From NCBI RefSeq assembly GCF_039543665.1, contig NZ_BAABKE010000008.1:51350-115349 (forward strand): 64,000 bases of DNA. The letters run 5' to 3'. Below the pieces are notes generated by a model, which was not told the DNA's origin, made no database searches, and saw nothing but the letters and a program-made list of their open reading frames with translations. This document shows positions 43,619 to 52,217 of this stretch, in pieces (within the stretch, counting starts at the first letter, position 1; each line of letters opens with the position of its first letter). Source of the DNA: Wohlfahrtiimonas larvae (GTDB lineage Bacteria > Pseudomonadota > Gammaproteobacteria > Cardiobacteriales > Wohlfahrtiimonadaceae). The translations under genes and the position numbers were made by a program.

Positions 43619-44704
43619 TTATTGATTTAGCTTCATTAAGTAAGTATTTTTAAAACGAATGACTCTGGTTAACTGTCTTTCAGGAATACCGTTATGTGCA
43701 CCAAATGTAAATTTAAATTTGATTGCGCGTATTTGATTAATGAGTTCTTTCTTAAGTGGGTAGGTATTCATAGATAAGCCATTAGCATCAGAAGCCTGAT
43801 GTAATGTTCTACTTAATAAATTAGGTTCGGGTGTATTATTATCATTAGATTGATTGGTTACTAGATTATAGTGATCATTAGAGAAGAATGGGTTGATCCA
43901 ACCACCTGCTTTAAAATCTGCTTCTGAGGTTATGTCTAGTTCAGGGACATATGTAAAAATAGTACCATTTGCATCTTCAGGCGCAAATCCTAAAAATATA
44001 TCAACCTTATTTCTTCCAACAGATATTTGATTGCTCTCTTTCTCATCGGATAAAAACATAACTGTCGCATCATTCATGGATGGTGTATATGTATTAACTG
44101 GGATATTTTGTGAGCCATCTTTACGCGCTTGCACCGCAGATAATGCAACAAATGCATCTATATCATTTGCCGTTTCACCATATGAGTCGTTAGTTGTAAT
44201 AATATTGTTCATTGGCATCATTTCTAAGATGGTTGTACCAATATAAACTAAACTTTGATCTTGGCCGCAGCCCGCATCAGTAATTGGTAATGGTTGATAG
44301 TTTGAAAGTTGAGTTTGCGGTACTTTATTAAAATCAAGCATACCTAGTGCAGTGTGCTGATATTCTGAAATAACAGGATGAACAAAAACAATTTGCTTGC
44401 GCGTGATATCATTTCCAAGAGAAATAATATCGGTTGGTACTCTGAAAATATTAGTATTATTAAATGCAAAAATATCATCTGGCTTTGCGCATTCAAATCC
44501 ACCAGTATTCTCAATATCAGTTTCTAATAGATTCATCATCTTTCTTATCTGTTGTTGATCATGATTGGCAGATTGGAAGTCTATGACATTTTTTGAGCTG
44601 ATGCTGTAAAAGGCGAGCATAGATAAAACTAATGTAAGGCTAAGTCCTACAGCGACCATGAGCTCAATAAGAGAAACACCTTTGTTTTTATAAAATTTTA
44701 ACAT
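43619..44704 (-). CDS. type IV pilus minor pilin, PilW-like
   Basis: A 361-residue prepilin-like protein. The class III signal is KNKG followed by VSLIELMVAVGLSLTLVLS, with cleavage after Gly and Glu at +5. A large soluble domain follows. Size and the long C-terminal region match PilW-family minor pilins that prime type IV pilus assembly. It lies 18 bases after the FimT/GspH-like gene. No pilV, pilX, pilY1 or pilE follows, so the set is incomplete here. Confidence 0.78.
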   Translation of the reverse strand: MLKFYKNKGVSLIELMVAVGLSLTLVLSMLAFYSISSKNVIDFQSANHDQQQIRKMMNLLETDIENTGGFECAKPDDIFAFNNTNIFRVPTDIISLGNDITRKQIVFVHPVISEYQHTALGMLDFNKVPQTQLSNYQPLPITDAGCGQDQSLVYIGTTILEMMPMNNIITTNDSYGETANDIDAFVALSAVQARKDGSQNIPVNTYTPSMNDATVMFLSDEKESNQISVGRNKVDIFLGFAPEDANGTIFTYVPELDITSEADFKAGGWINPFFSNDHYNLVTNQSNDNNTPEPNLLSRTLHQASDANGLSMNTYPLKKELINQIRAIKFKFTFGAHNGIPERQLTRVIRFKNTYLMKLNQ

Positions 44705-44722
44705 GTTAAGTCCTTGAATCTT

Positions 44723-45589
44723 TTACTGTAAGAATTTAGAGCCGCAAATATGTTGGCTAAAAGATGGTGGGGAACCACTAGTGTCTCTTGAATTATCTAA
44801 AAGTACTTGTTCAAAGGTTTTAGGATTTTGTATGATGCTCTGATTAAAAGTGTAATTAATAACATCAATGGTCAGCCCTCCACCAATACGACAACCCGCT
44901 AAAACACCTAGTGCATTTGCCATTTTGGTATCGATATTTGTATAAAAATCGAGATTAGTTAAAGGTTCTTTGGTTAAAACAAATACGGGTAAAACCATAG
45001 CACCGGACGGTCTAAACACTAGGTATGTTGGTTTATTTGCAACGCTACCTTGCGCAGGTGTTTCTCGAACTAGGCTATAACCTTCCATTTCATTATCAGA
45101 TGATCCAATTTTTTTTCTATCAATGGCATTATGCATTGAACTCGTTAATACATTCAACGCATAAGCAGGGCTTTCAGTAAATATACGTTGTTGTGAGATT
45201 AAATAGTTTGGGTTTGCTTTTTTAACACCATTATTTTCAGTTCTTAATGCAATATCTTGTTCTGTAATGGTTGTGTTATTATGACCTATTGGTTTAAATG
45301 ACATAATCCAGTCCTTGTACCAATATGTATCTTGATCTCGGTTATGATCATAATCAAAATATCCTTCTGTATAAACATATACGATACGATTGGTCGATGT
45401 CGCAATTTCCTGAGCGGAGCGAAGAAAATTAGCAGCCTTGGTTAATTGGCTTTTTGCTCGGGATTGTTCAATAAAATCATAAAAAGCTGGAACGCCAAAC
45501 ATTGTAATGATCGCAAAGATAAAAAGAGTGATCATTAGCTCTATGAGCGTATAACCTTTATTAGTATGAAGAGATCTTCGTAATTTCAT
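44723..45589 (-). CDS. type IV pilus minor pilin, FimT/GspH-like
   Basis: A 288-residue prepilin with the signal TNKG-YTLIELMITLFIFAI, predicted cleavage after Gly15 and the invariant Glu at +5, followed by a helix and a globular domain with RSAQEIATSTNRIVYVY, the start of the GspH/FimT fold. It is longer than typical FimT (about 170). It heads a two-gene unit with the PilW-like protein and diverges from the M50 protease gene. Confidence 0.77.
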   Translation of the reverse strand: MKLRRSLHTNKGYTLIELMITLFIFAIITMFGVPAFYDFIEQSRAKSQLTKAANFLRSAQEIATSTNRIVYVYTEGYFDYDHNRDQDTYWYKDWIMSFKPIGHNNTTITEQDIALRTENNGVKKANPNYLISQQRIFTESPAYALNVLTSSMHNAIDRKKIGSSDNEMEGYSLVRETPAQGSVANKPTYLVFRPSGAMVLPVFVLTKEPLTNLDFYTNIDTKMANALGVLAGCRIGGGLTIDVINYTFNQSIIQNPKTFEQVLLDNSRDTSGSPPSFSQHICGSKFLQ

Positions 45590-45765
45590 TTGTTATAACC
45601 TTTTTTGTTTGTAATGTAGAATATACAAATATTGGTCTTATAAATTCAGCATTGTATCATTTTACGGCTATTAATTTAATATTAAATATCAGCGATAAGA
45701 TCAAGTTTATAACAGATAGTTTTTCATTTTTGTTACAATCAATTCTTTTGCATTTGGAAGATGAT

Positions 45766-46440
45766 ATGGAACTAGATTTTACAGTTCTTTTATTGATGTT
45801 AGTCCCTTTAGTATTTGCGATTACCATTCATGAGGCAGCACATGGTTATATGGCATATTGGTTGGGAGACAATACTGCTAAATTACAAGGCCGTCTATCT
45901 TTATCACCCATTCGCCATATTGATCCTATTGGTACGATCGCTGTGCCATTAGGTTTATTTATCTTATCTACATTGACAGGATCGGGGTTGTTTTTATTTG
46001 GTTGGGCTAAACCTGTGCCTTTTGATCCACGTAATTTTAAAAATCCACGTAAAGATATTGCTTTGACTGCTTTTGCAGGGCCTGCTTCTAATTTTATCCA
46101 AGCATTTTTATGGGCAATTATTTTGGTGATTGTTTCTGGTATGTCATCTTCTTATGCGGATGAACCAACATTATCAAAAGGTTTACAAATTATGGCTCAA
46201 TATGGTGTTTTGATTAATGTATTTTTGATGGTATTAAATTTAATGCCCATTCCTCCGTTGGATGGCGGCAAAATTGCCATGATGTTATTACCATATAACT
46301 TAGCAAAACAATTGGAAAAAGTTGAGCCTTATGGTCTTTGGGTGATCATTGGTTTGTTATACCTAGGGCTTTTGCCTTTGAGTTTAATCTCAGGAATTAT
46401 TGTTAAATTAATTTTATCTATTTTAGGAATCTTTTTTTAG
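45766..46440 (+). CDS. site-2 protease family (M50B) membrane metalloprotease
   Basis: A 224-residue polytopic zinc protease. The HExxH site is ITIHEAAHGYMAYWLGD near residue 20 and the third ligand is in NLMPIPPLDGGKIA. It is the short M50B form found next to trpS and scpA in many gammaproteobacteria. I chose ATG 45766 (MELDFTVLLL) with GGAAG upstream; the frame is open to 45652 but the extra 38 residues are unlike the family. The substrate is unknown. The next gene, trpS, starts nine bases later. Confidence 0.88.
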   Translation: MELDFTVLLLMLVPLVFAITIHEAAHGYMAYWLGDNTAKLQGRLSLSPIRHIDPIGTIAVPLGLFILSTLTGSGLFLFGWAKPVPFDPRNFKNPRKDIALTAFAGPASNFIQAFLWAIILVIVSGMSSSYADEPTLSKGLQIMAQYGVLINVFLMVLNLMPIPPLDGGKIAMMLLPYNLAKQLEKVEPYGLWVIIGLLYLGLLPLSLISGIIVKLILSILGIFF

Positions 46441-46449
46441 GATACAAAA

Positions 46450-47442
46450 ATGTCTAAACAAGTCATATTAACAGGAATTACTACCACAGGAACTCCTCAT
46501 TTAGGGAACTTTGCAGGGGCAGTAGGGCCTGCGATTGCAATGAGTAAAGAGCATGATAACTGCTTTTTCTTTTTAGCAGATTATCATGCGTTGATTAAAT
46601 GCCAAGAGCCTGCACGTATTATTCAGTCTCGCCAAGAAATTGCAGCGACATGGCTTGCATTAGGACTAGATACTGATAAAGCAACATTTTATCGTCAATC
46701 TGATATTCCTGAAATTACACAATTGATGTGGTTATTGACTTGTGTTACTGCAAAAGGCTTGATGAATCGAGCTCATGCATATAAGGCTGCGGTGGATGAT
46801 AATACGAATAATCAAGAGGATCCTGATAAGGGTATTACGATGGGATTATTCTCATATCCTGTATTGATGGCTGCAGATATTTTGATGTTCAATGCTCATC
46901 AAGTGCCTGTAGGTCGTGATCAGATTCAGCATGTTGAAATGGCGCGTGATATTGCTCAACGTTTTAACTATTTATATGGTGAGCATTTTGTATTGCCAGA
47001 AGCTAAGATTGAGAAAAATGTTGCATTGTTGCCAGGCTTAGATGGCCGAAAAATGAGCAAGAGCTATAATAATACCATTCCATTGTTCTTACCTGAAAAA
47101 CAGTTACGTAAATCCATCATGAAAATTGTGACAGATTCAACAGAACCAGGAGTGCCGAAAGACCCAGATCAATCCACTTTGTATGAAATGTATAAAGCAT
47201 TCGCAACAGAAGCTGAGTGTGCTGAAATTCGTAAAGCTTATGCTGAAGGTATTGCATGGGGTGAAATGAAACAAGTATTGTTTGAGAAGGTTAACGCAAT
47301 TTTAACTGAGCCGCGCGAAAAATATAATGAGTTGATGGCAAATCCAGAATATGTGGAAGGTATCCTGTTGAAAGGTGCAGAAAGAGCACGTGAACATACA
47401 GTACCATTCATTGCACAACTTCAAAAAGCTGTAGGTTTGTAA
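46450..47442 (+). CDS. trpS: tryptophanyl-tRNA synthetase
   Basis: A 330-residue class I synthetase charging tRNA-Trp. The HIGH-type motif is TPHLGNFAGA near residue 16 and the KMSKS motif is GRKMSKSYNNTIPLF near residue 200. The length matches short bacterial TrpRS. It sits between the M50 protease and scpA as part of a conserved housekeeping block. It would indirectly set the charge state read by the trpL attenuator. Confidence 0.95.
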   Translation: MSKQVILTGITTTGTPHLGNFAGAVGPAIAMSKEHDNCFFFLADYHALIKCQEPARIIQSRQEIAATWLALGLDTDKATFYRQSDIPEITQLMWLLTCVTAKGLMNRAHAYKAAVDDNTNNQEDPDKGITMGLFSYPVLMAADILMFNAHQVPVGRDQIQHVEMARDIAQRFNYLYGEHFVLPEAKIEKNVALLPGLDGRKMSKSYNNTIPLFLPEKQLRKSIMKIVTDSTEPGVPKDPDQSTLYEMYKAFATEAECAEIRKAYAEGIAWGEMKQVLFEKVNAILTEPREKYNELMANPEYVEGILLKGAERAREHTVPFIAQLQKAVGL

Positions 47443-48237
47443 ATGTTATTTGAAGCTGAACAGGATAATGTTGGTGCGATTTATCGAGGAGAGCCTGTTC
47501 AGCTCCCTTTAGATTTGTTCATTCCGCCTGATGCATTGGAATTATGGTTAGAAGCTTTTGAAGGGCCATTTGACTTATTGTTGTATCTGATTCGTCGTAA
47601 TAATTTTGATATTTTGGACATTCCAATTTCAGAGATTACACGTCAATATATGGCTTATGTAGATTTATTGAAGAAAGATCGTTTTGAGTTAGCGTCGGAT
47701 TATTTGGTGATGGCAGCATGGCTTGCTGAGATTAAATCTCGTTTATTATTGCCTAAACATCCCACAATAGAAGATGACAGTGAAGAAGAAAGTGACCCAA
47801 GAAAAGAGTTGATTGAACGGTTGCAGTTATATGCTCAATATAAGCAGGCTGCAATGGATATGGATGCTTTGCCTAGATTTAATGAACATATATTTTCCAT
47901 CTCTCCGGCTTTACCCGAACTCATTCGTGAAGATCGGTTACCACAAATTCATATTGATGAGTTAACAGCTGCGCTCAAAAAGCTTTTAAAAAATCAAGCG
48001 CACTTTACACAGCATGTGATTACAACTGAGGTATTATCTGTGCAGGAACGCATGGTTAATATTTTAGATCATTTGAGTGATGTAAGTTTTCTATCTTTTG
48101 AAAAAATTTTAAATTTACAAGAAGGGAAGTTAGGCATTGTAGTTTCTTTTATTGCAATATTAGAATTATCTAAACAGCAGATGATAGAGATTGTTCAAGA
48201 TAATGCTTATGGTACGATTAATTTAAAGTTGAAATAA
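47443..48237 (+). CDS. scpA: segregation and condensation protein A
   Basis: A 264-residue kleisin, with the family opening EAFEGPFDLLLYLIRRNNFDILDIPISEIT spread over residues 34-63 and WLAEIKSRLLLP near 95. ScpA bridges SMC dimers with ScpB in chromosome segregation. The ATG follows the trpS stop without a gap. scpB is not next to it: the region after it holds tRNA-Gln and prs. Its presence indicates an SMC-ScpAB condensin rather than MukBEF, useful for placing the organism. Confidence 0.95.
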   Translation: MLFEAEQDNVGAIYRGEPVQLPLDLFIPPDALELWLEAFEGPFDLLLYLIRRNNFDILDIPISEITRQYMAYVDLLKKDRFELASDYLVMAAWLAEIKSRLLLPKHPTIEDDSEEESDPRKELIERLQLYAQYKQAAMDMDALPRFNEHIFSISPALPELIREDRLPQIHIDELTAALKKLLKNQAHFTQHVITTEVLSVQERMVNILDHLSDVSFLSFEKILNLQEGKLGIVVSFIAILELSKQQMIEIVQDNAYGTINLKLK

Positions 48238-48442
48238 AGTACGAAAAGTTGCCTATATTTGAAGCAGTTTTTGAATTCTAATGCTAGAATATATGCTTAG
48301 TTGGAGGTGACAAAGAGCAGTAATATTATTAGATGCATATTTGCTTTATGATTTTTCAACCATAAATGAGTGAAGTGTTTTGTCTATGTGTTTGTTTTTG
48401 TTTTGATAAATTCATTTGATTAAAAGTTGTGCAGTTTTGGGG

Positions 48443-48470
48443 TGGACAAGTTCTTAAAAATCCCTATAAT
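48443..48470 (+). promoter_or_regulatory. tRNA-Gln promoter
   Basis: TGGACA (48443-48448) and a perfect TATAAT (48465-48470) are 16 bases apart, 13 bases before the tRNA. Confidence 0.8.
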
Positions 48471-48483
48471 GCATCACATCTTT

Positions 48484-48558
48484 TGGGCTGTAGCCAAGCG
48501 GTAAGGCAGCGGGTTTTGATCCCGCCATTCCCAGGTTCGATCCCTGGCAGCCCAGCCA
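48484..48558 (+). tRNA. tRNA-Gln (anticodon TTG)
   Basis: A 75-base cloverleaf with acceptor stem TGGGCTG/CAGCCCA, discriminator G and encoded CCA. The anticodon stem GCGGG/CCCGC surrounds the loop TTTTGAT, giving anticodon TTG. The sequence closely follows E. coli tRNA-Gln. It precedes prs, a common gammaproteobacterial arrangement. Confidence 0.97.
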
Positions 48559-48681
48559 ATTCTTCTTTCTTATGAGTTTGTAGATTCAAGAGCTTCTCAT
48601 GCTTATGCAAAATATAGTAATATATCATGGCTACAAACATCACCTTTATTTTAATCAATCTTTAATCAAGGAAGTATAATC

Positions 48682-49632
48682 ATGAGCAATGCTCAGATGA
48701 TGATCTTTGCTGGTAACGCGAACCCAGAATTAGCGAATAAAATTGTTGAACATCTTGGTATGACTCTTGGCGATGCCACTGTTGGTCGTTTCTCTGATGG
48801 CGAAGTGATGGTTTCTATTAATGAAAACGTTCGTGGTAAAGACGTATTCTTAATTCAGCCAACATGTTACCCAACGAACGATAACTTAATGGAACTTTTA
48901 GTAACAATTGATGCACTTCGCCGTGCTTCAGCGATGAGAATTACTGCGGTAATCCCTTATTTCGGTTACTCAAGACAAGATCGTCGTCCACGTTCTGCAC
49001 GTGTTCCAATTTCTGCAAAAGTTGTTGCCAATATGATCACAAGTGTGGGTTGTAATCGTGTTTTAACAATTGATTTGCATGCTGATCAAATTCAAGGCTT
49101 CTTTGAAATTCCTGTTGATAATATTTATGCAACACCTGTGATGTATCGTGACATTATTGGTCTTCAACAAGAAAACTTGTGTATCGTATCACCTGACGTA
49201 GGCGGTGTATTGCGTGCGCGTGCCATTGCTAAACAATTGGAAACAAATGATTTAGTTATCATTGATAAACGTCGTCCTGCACCTAATGTATCGGAAGTGA
49301 TGAATATTATTGGTGATGTGCGTGGTAAGAACTGTGTTATTGTTGATGATATTGTTGATACTGCGGGTACATTGGCAGCAGCAGCAAATGTATTAAAAGA
49401 AAATGGTGCGACATCTGTACGAGCATATTGTTCTCATCCAATTTTGTCAGGTAAAGCTATTCAAAATATTGAAAGCTCTGCGTTAGATGAGATGATTGTT
49501 ACTGATACAATTCCATTATCTGAAGCTTCAATGAATTGTGAGAAAATTCGTGTGTTATCGGTTTCTCATATTATTGCTAATACAATTCGCCGTATTCATG
49601 CGGAAGAATCTGTCAGTAGTCTTTTTGCTTAA
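48682..49632 (+). CDS. prs: ribose-phosphate pyrophosphokinase
   Basis: A 316-residue PRPP synthetase making PRPP from ribose 5-phosphate and ATP for nucleotides, His and Trp. It shows FSDGEVMVSINENVRG, YFGYSRQDRRPRSARVPISA, the His of TIDLHADQIQGFF and the PRPP-binding loop IVDDIVDTAGT. AAGGAAG precedes the ATG. It is a single-gene unit ending at a clear terminator. Codon usage is richer in preferred codons than the neighbours, as expected of a highly expressed gene. Confidence 0.97.
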   Translation: MSNAQMMIFAGNANPELANKIVEHLGMTLGDATVGRFSDGEVMVSINENVRGKDVFLIQPTCYPTNDNLMELLVTIDALRRASAMRITAVIPYFGYSRQDRRPRSARVPISAKVVANMITSVGCNRVLTIDLHADQIQGFFEIPVDNIYATPVMYRDIIGLQQENLCIVSPDVGGVLRARAIAKQLETNDLVIIDKRRPAPNVSEVMNIIGDVRGKNCVIVDDIVDTAGTLAAAANVLKENGATSVRAYCSHPILSGKAIQNIESSALDEMIVTDTIPLSEASMNCEKIRVLSVSHIIANTIRRIHAEESVSSLFA

Positions 49633-49654
49633 TCGTAAAATTACGTTATATTAT

Positions 49655-49677
49655 AAAGCCAGATTTTTCTGGCTTTT
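49655..49677 (+). terminator. terminator after prs
   Basis: AAAGCCAG/CTGGCTTT stem with a six-base ATTTTT loop, then T. Confidence 0.85.
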
Positions 49678-49697
49678 GTTTTATATGAGGATTTAAA

Positions 49698-49970
49698 ATG
49701 TCACGCACTGTATTTTGTCAAAAACTCAAAAAAGAGGCTGAAGGCCTAGCGCGCCCAATGTATCCTGGTGAATTGGGGGAGAAAATTTTTGAAAATATCT
49801 CTGGTGAAGCTTGGCAGTTATGGCTAAAACAGCAGACGATTTTAATCAATGAGTATCGTATTAATCCGTTAGATCCTAATGCTCGTAAGTTTATTGAAGA
49901 GCAAATGGTTCAGTTTTTCTTCAGTGATAGTGATATTGAGTTGCCAGAGCAATTTGTACCACAGAAATAG
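49698..49970 (+). CDS. yggX: Fe(2+)-trafficking / oxidative damage protection protein
   Basis: A 90-residue YggX-family protein: MSRTVFCQKLKKEAEGLARP with the conserved Cys7, YPGELGEKIFENIS and WQLWLKQQTILINEYRI. YggX protects iron-sulfur clusters from oxidative damage and handles Fe(II). In many relatives it follows mutY; here it lies after prs. Its terminator at 49976 is perfect. Confidence 0.95.
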   Translation: MSRTVFCQKLKKEAEGLARPMYPGELGEKIFENISGEAWQLWLKQQTILINEYRINPLDPNARKFIEEQMVQFFFSDSDIELPEQFVPQK

Positions 49971-49975
49971 ATGAT

Positions 49976-49996
49976 TAACCGCTCAATGAGCGGTTA
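49976..49996. terminator. bidirectional terminator yggX / ddpX-like
   Basis: TAACCGCTC/GAGCGGTTA is a perfect nine-base stem with a three-base loop between convergent genes. Confidence 0.85.
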
Positions 49997-50012
49997 TTTA
50001 TTGAGAACTACA

Positions 50013-50573
50013 TTATTCAATCACACCTAAGCGATCATCTTCTAATAAAGGATATTCGTAAGTATTGAAAAATTGATAATGCCACCATTCATGTGAATAG
50101 TTATCAAAACCTGCATTGAGCATGATACCTGCAAGAATTAGTCGATTTTTTTGTGCTTCTATTGATACGTTATAGTTTGCGTGCCATGATTCGGGCAAAA
50201 AACTATCGAAAGGTGTTCCCATTTCTAATGGTTGCCCCGTAACGATATCAGCTAAACCAACATCAACCGCAACACCTCGTGAATGTGGTGAGCCTCGTTT
50301 ATGTGGGTTGGCTAAAAAATCAGGATTCGGTGAGTGTTCCCAAAAGATAAATTGTGCTTTTGGTGGGCGATATGCATCATAAATAATAAATTTTAGTCCA
50401 ATATTTTTGGCTTGTTCTATTGCCTTTTGTAGTTTAATTTCAGCATCTTTATGCAATAATACGCGCGCTTTATTATAAACAGGTTTGCCAGTGAAATTTC
50501 TGTCATCAGCATATGGCATATCTATAAAAATATCATGGGATTCTTCTGTGAGTTCAACTAAATCACTGCTCAT
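50013..50573 (-). CDS. D-alanyl-D-alanine dipeptidase (VanX/DdpX family)
   Basis: A 186-residue zinc dipeptidase of family M15D. The zinc-binding motif S-x-H-x3-G-x-A-x-D is SPHSRGVAVDVGL, the catalytic Glu and third ligand are in SHEWWHYQFF, and the substrate Arg is in YDAYRPPKAQ. It splits D-Ala-D-Ala, as VanX and E. coli DdpX do. No van or ddp transport genes are nearby, so a role in peptidoglycan salvage is more likely than vancomycin resistance. There is no signal peptide, so it is probably cytoplasmic. Confidence 0.9.
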   Translation of the reverse strand: MSSDLVELTEESHDIFIDMPYADDRNFTGKPVYNKARVLLHKDAEIKLQKAIEQAKNIGLKFIIYDAYRPPKAQFIFWEHSPNPDFLANPHKRGSPHSRGVAVDVGLADIVTGQPLEMGTPFDSFLPESWHANYNVSIEAQKNRLILAGIMLNAGFDNYSHEWWHYQFFNTYEYPLLEDDRLGVIE

Positions 50574-50675
50574 GGTTTATCCTTTTAAGCTTAATTGAGA
50601 TGATAAGGAATGATAACGGTTATAAACAAGATTGTATGATTTTGTTTAAATAGTGATCAAAAAATAATATTGTTA

Positions 50676-50704
50676 TTGACGACCTTATGAAAGATCTCTA
50701 TAAT
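50676..50704 (+). promoter_or_regulatory. tRNA-Met promoter
   Basis: TTGACG (50676-50681) and a perfect TATAAT (50699-50704) with 17-base spacing, 20 bases before the first tRNA. Confidence 0.85.
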
Positions 50705-50724
50705 TCGACTCCTTAACGTGATAT

Positions 50725-50801
50725 GGACATGTAGCTCAGCTGGTTAGAGCACAGCACTCATAATGCTGGGGTCGGTGGTTCGATTCCACCTATGTCCACC
50801 A
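50725..50801 (+). tRNA. tRNA-Met (anticodon CAT), copy 1
   Basis: A 77-base tRNA with encoded CCA. Anticodon stem CAGCA/TGCTG, loop CTCATAA, anticodon CAT. The variable region GGGGTC resembles elongator tRNA-Met rather than the initiator (which lacks the first acceptor pair) or tRNA-Ile2, though Ile2 cannot be fully excluded by eye. Confidence 0.93.
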
Positions 50802-50811
50802 TAACGTTTTT

Positions 50812-50888
50812 GGACATGTAGCTCAGCTGGTTAGAGCACAGCACTCATAATGCTGGGGTCGGTGGTTCGATTCCACCTATGTCCACCA
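50812..50888 (+). tRNA. tRNA-Met (anticodon CAT), copy 2
   Basis: Identical over all 77 bases to copy 1, ten bases downstream, under the same promoter and followed by a terminator. Confidence 0.93.
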
Positions 50889-50894
50889 TATTTT

Positions 50895-50926
50895 AAAAGC
50901 CCTGACTATTTTAAGTTAGGGCTTTT
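50895..50926 (+). terminator. terminator after tRNA-Met pair
   Basis: AAAAGCCCT-ACT pairs with AGT-AGGGCTTTT, followed by T to 50928. Confidence 0.88.
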
Positions 50927-50982
50927 TTACTGCTTGTGAATAACATAATATAAAAATATCTATCATAAGGAGGAGAATGATC

Positions 50983-51288
50983 ATGAAAAATATTTTAATT
51001 ATTGGTTTGTTTACTTTTTTTATCACTTCAGTAAGCTATGCGCAATTAACAGAGACTATTTTGACCATTCAAGATACAAAAGATGGTGAGCAGGTAATTG
51101 ATGTGCGCTATAAAGAAAAGGCAAGTGATTTTGAGATTGATAGCTTTATTGAGGCTGATCAAAATGGTGATGGTTGCATTGACCGTACAGAGGCTCGTGA
51201 TAAAGGTATTATGGATTTTGATCGTTTTGTTTTAACTAATTCACAATGTTTAAATGAAGAGGAATATTTGCGTGCTATGCGTGAATAA
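50983..51288 (+). CDS. secreted EF-hand protein
   Basis: A 101-residue protein with a signal peptide (MKNILIIGLFTFFITSVSYA) and one canonical EF-hand loop DQNGDGCIDRTE, in which the Ca-ligand positions D-N-D-I-E are all occupied. A second, poor helix-loop follows. It is predicted periplasmic. I chose ATG 50983, nine bases after AGGAGG, over the ATG at 50977, which is only three bases from it. Function unknown; Ca-dependent envelope binding is inference. Confidence 0.65.
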   Translation: MKNILIIGLFTFFITSVSYAQLTETILTIQDTKDGEQVIDVRYKEKASDFEIDSFIEADQNGDGCIDRTEARDKGIMDFDRFVLTNSQCLNEEEYLRAMRE

Positions 51289-51336
51289 TCTTTAGTGTAG
51301 AATGGCAAGATTTCAAACAACGTGAGTAGAAAGATT

Positions 51337-51570
51337 ATGTCACAAAAAATAGATTTTTATTTAGAAGATCATACGTATATTGCATTGAATGATTTGTTAA
51401 AAATGGTTGGTGTTGCTGATTCGGGTGGTAGTGCAAAGCACATGGTTGCAGAGGGCTTAATTAATGTGAATGGCGCATTAGAATTACGTAAAACGGCTAA
51501 AATTGTAGATGGCAGTAAGGTTACAGGCCAAGGATTTGAGATTCTTGTGCATGCTGGGTTTGAAGGCTAG
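51337..51570 (+). CDS. S4-domain RNA-binding protein (YbcJ-like)
   Basis: A 77-residue stand-alone S4 domain: IALNDLLKMVGVADSGGSAKH, then EGLINVNGALELRKTAKIVDG. YbcJ-type proteins bind RNA, perhaps on the ribosome. ATG 51337 is preferred; a GTG at 51322 would add five residues. It stands alone, followed by a long AT-rich gap. Confidence 0.85.
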   Translation: MSQKIDFYLEDHTYIALNDLLKMVGVADSGGSAKHMVAEGLINVNGALELRKTAKIVDGSKVTGQGFEILVHAGFEG

Positions 51571-51592
51571 TCCATCAAGAAGGAGATTATCC

Positions 51593-51685
51593 ATTACTAT
51601 TGTTGTTAATGCATTTGAAGAATTTATTAAGTCTTTGGTTACTGAAGATGCAGTAGAAGATTATCAGGCTTCTTTAAATGAATAA
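51593..51685 (+). CDS. possible 30-residue ORF with ATT start
   Basis: After a clean AAGGAG and seven-base spacing, an ATT begins an open frame of 30 codons (ITIVVNAFEEFIKSLVTEDA, then VEDYQASLNE) ending TAA at 51685. The acidic helical sequence looks protein-like. A TTG about 37 bases earlier in the same frame is another start. ATT starts are rare (infC is the known case), so this remains doubtful. It may also be the tail of a decayed gene. Confidence 0.25.
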   Translation: MTIVVNAFEEFIKSLVTEDAVEDYQASLNE

Positions 51686-51826
51686 AAATGAATAGTTTTT
51701 ATGCTTAATTGTATGAATATTTTATATAAATAACGCATATTATTAGAAAAATATATTCAAACTATGCTTCCTATATAGTAATTAATTCACTGTTTTACAG
51801 TATGATTTATTAGATAAGTTTCTATA

Positions 51827-51862
51827 AAATCGACAAATTTTGATGATTTGTCGATTTTTTTT
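51827..51862 (+). terminator. strong intrinsic terminator
   Basis: AAATCGACAAAT (51827-51838) and ATTTGTCGATTT (51846-51857) form a perfect 12-base stem with a seven-base loop, followed by T to 51862. It lies 141 bases after the possible ORF at 51593 and ends a transcript from the left. Confidence 0.88.
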
Positions 51863-52128
51863 GTATTTTAAATAATTTTTAGTCATTTATGTTGATTTGA
51901 TAGGTTTTATTATTTTAGGAAGCTGTCTTGCAAAAATAGCTGTAATGGATAATTAATATTTTTTGTTATTTTCTATATTTATCAAATAAATATACTATCT
52001 TTAAATTCGATGGCTAAAATTGGTTTAATTGAATGTTGATGATGTTTTTTGTATTTAATTCAATTGTTTATATATTTATATTTGGTTTTAATTTAAAATC
52101 TATAGAAATATCCAAATATTTGCGAAAA
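51863..52128. other. AT-rich intergenic gap, no gene seen
   Basis: This part of the 683-base gap between the S4 gene and the FAD oxidoreductase is extremely AT-rich, with no ORF that has a ribosome binding site on either strand and no strong structure. It probably serves only as promoter-upstream DNA. Confidence 0.6.
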
Positions 52129-52166
52129 AATTGATAATTATCAATTAAAAAAATTTATGTTATGCT
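52129..52166 (+). promoter_or_regulatory. promoter of FAD oxidoreductase with 18-bp palindromic operator
   Basis: AATTGATAATTATCAATT (52129-52146) is a perfect palindrome that covers the -35 TTATCA (52138-52143). An extended -10, TG-T-TATGCT (TATGCT 52161-52166), follows at 17 bases. The palindrome has Fur-like GATAAT/ATTATC elements, but the arms are spaced more tightly than in a classical Fur box. Confidence 0.6.
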
Positions 52167-52180
52167 ACGCGCCTCTTATT

Positions 52181-52217
52181 CCTAGGAATTCTAGGAAGTA
52201 ATCCTAGCGATCCTAGG
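52181..52217 (+). repeat. cluster of four CCTAG(G) motifs in a 5' leader
   Basis: CCTAGG at 52181, TCTAGG at 52190, CCTAG at 52203 and CCTAGG at 52212 lie in the untranslated leader of the FAD oxidoreductase gene. They can pair with each other in several alternative hairpins. CTAG is usually rare in bacteria, so four in 37 bases is notable. Confidence 0.65.

Noticed and set aside
48464..48658. Minus-strand ORF across tRNA-Gln
   Set aside because: It is the antisense of the tRNA; such ORFs with LPGIEPGNGGI-type text are a well-known annotation artefact.
52157..52201. 14-codon ORF in the FAD oxidoreductase leader
   Set aside because: Its ATG lies upstream of the -10 box and would not be transcribed; no ribosome binding site.
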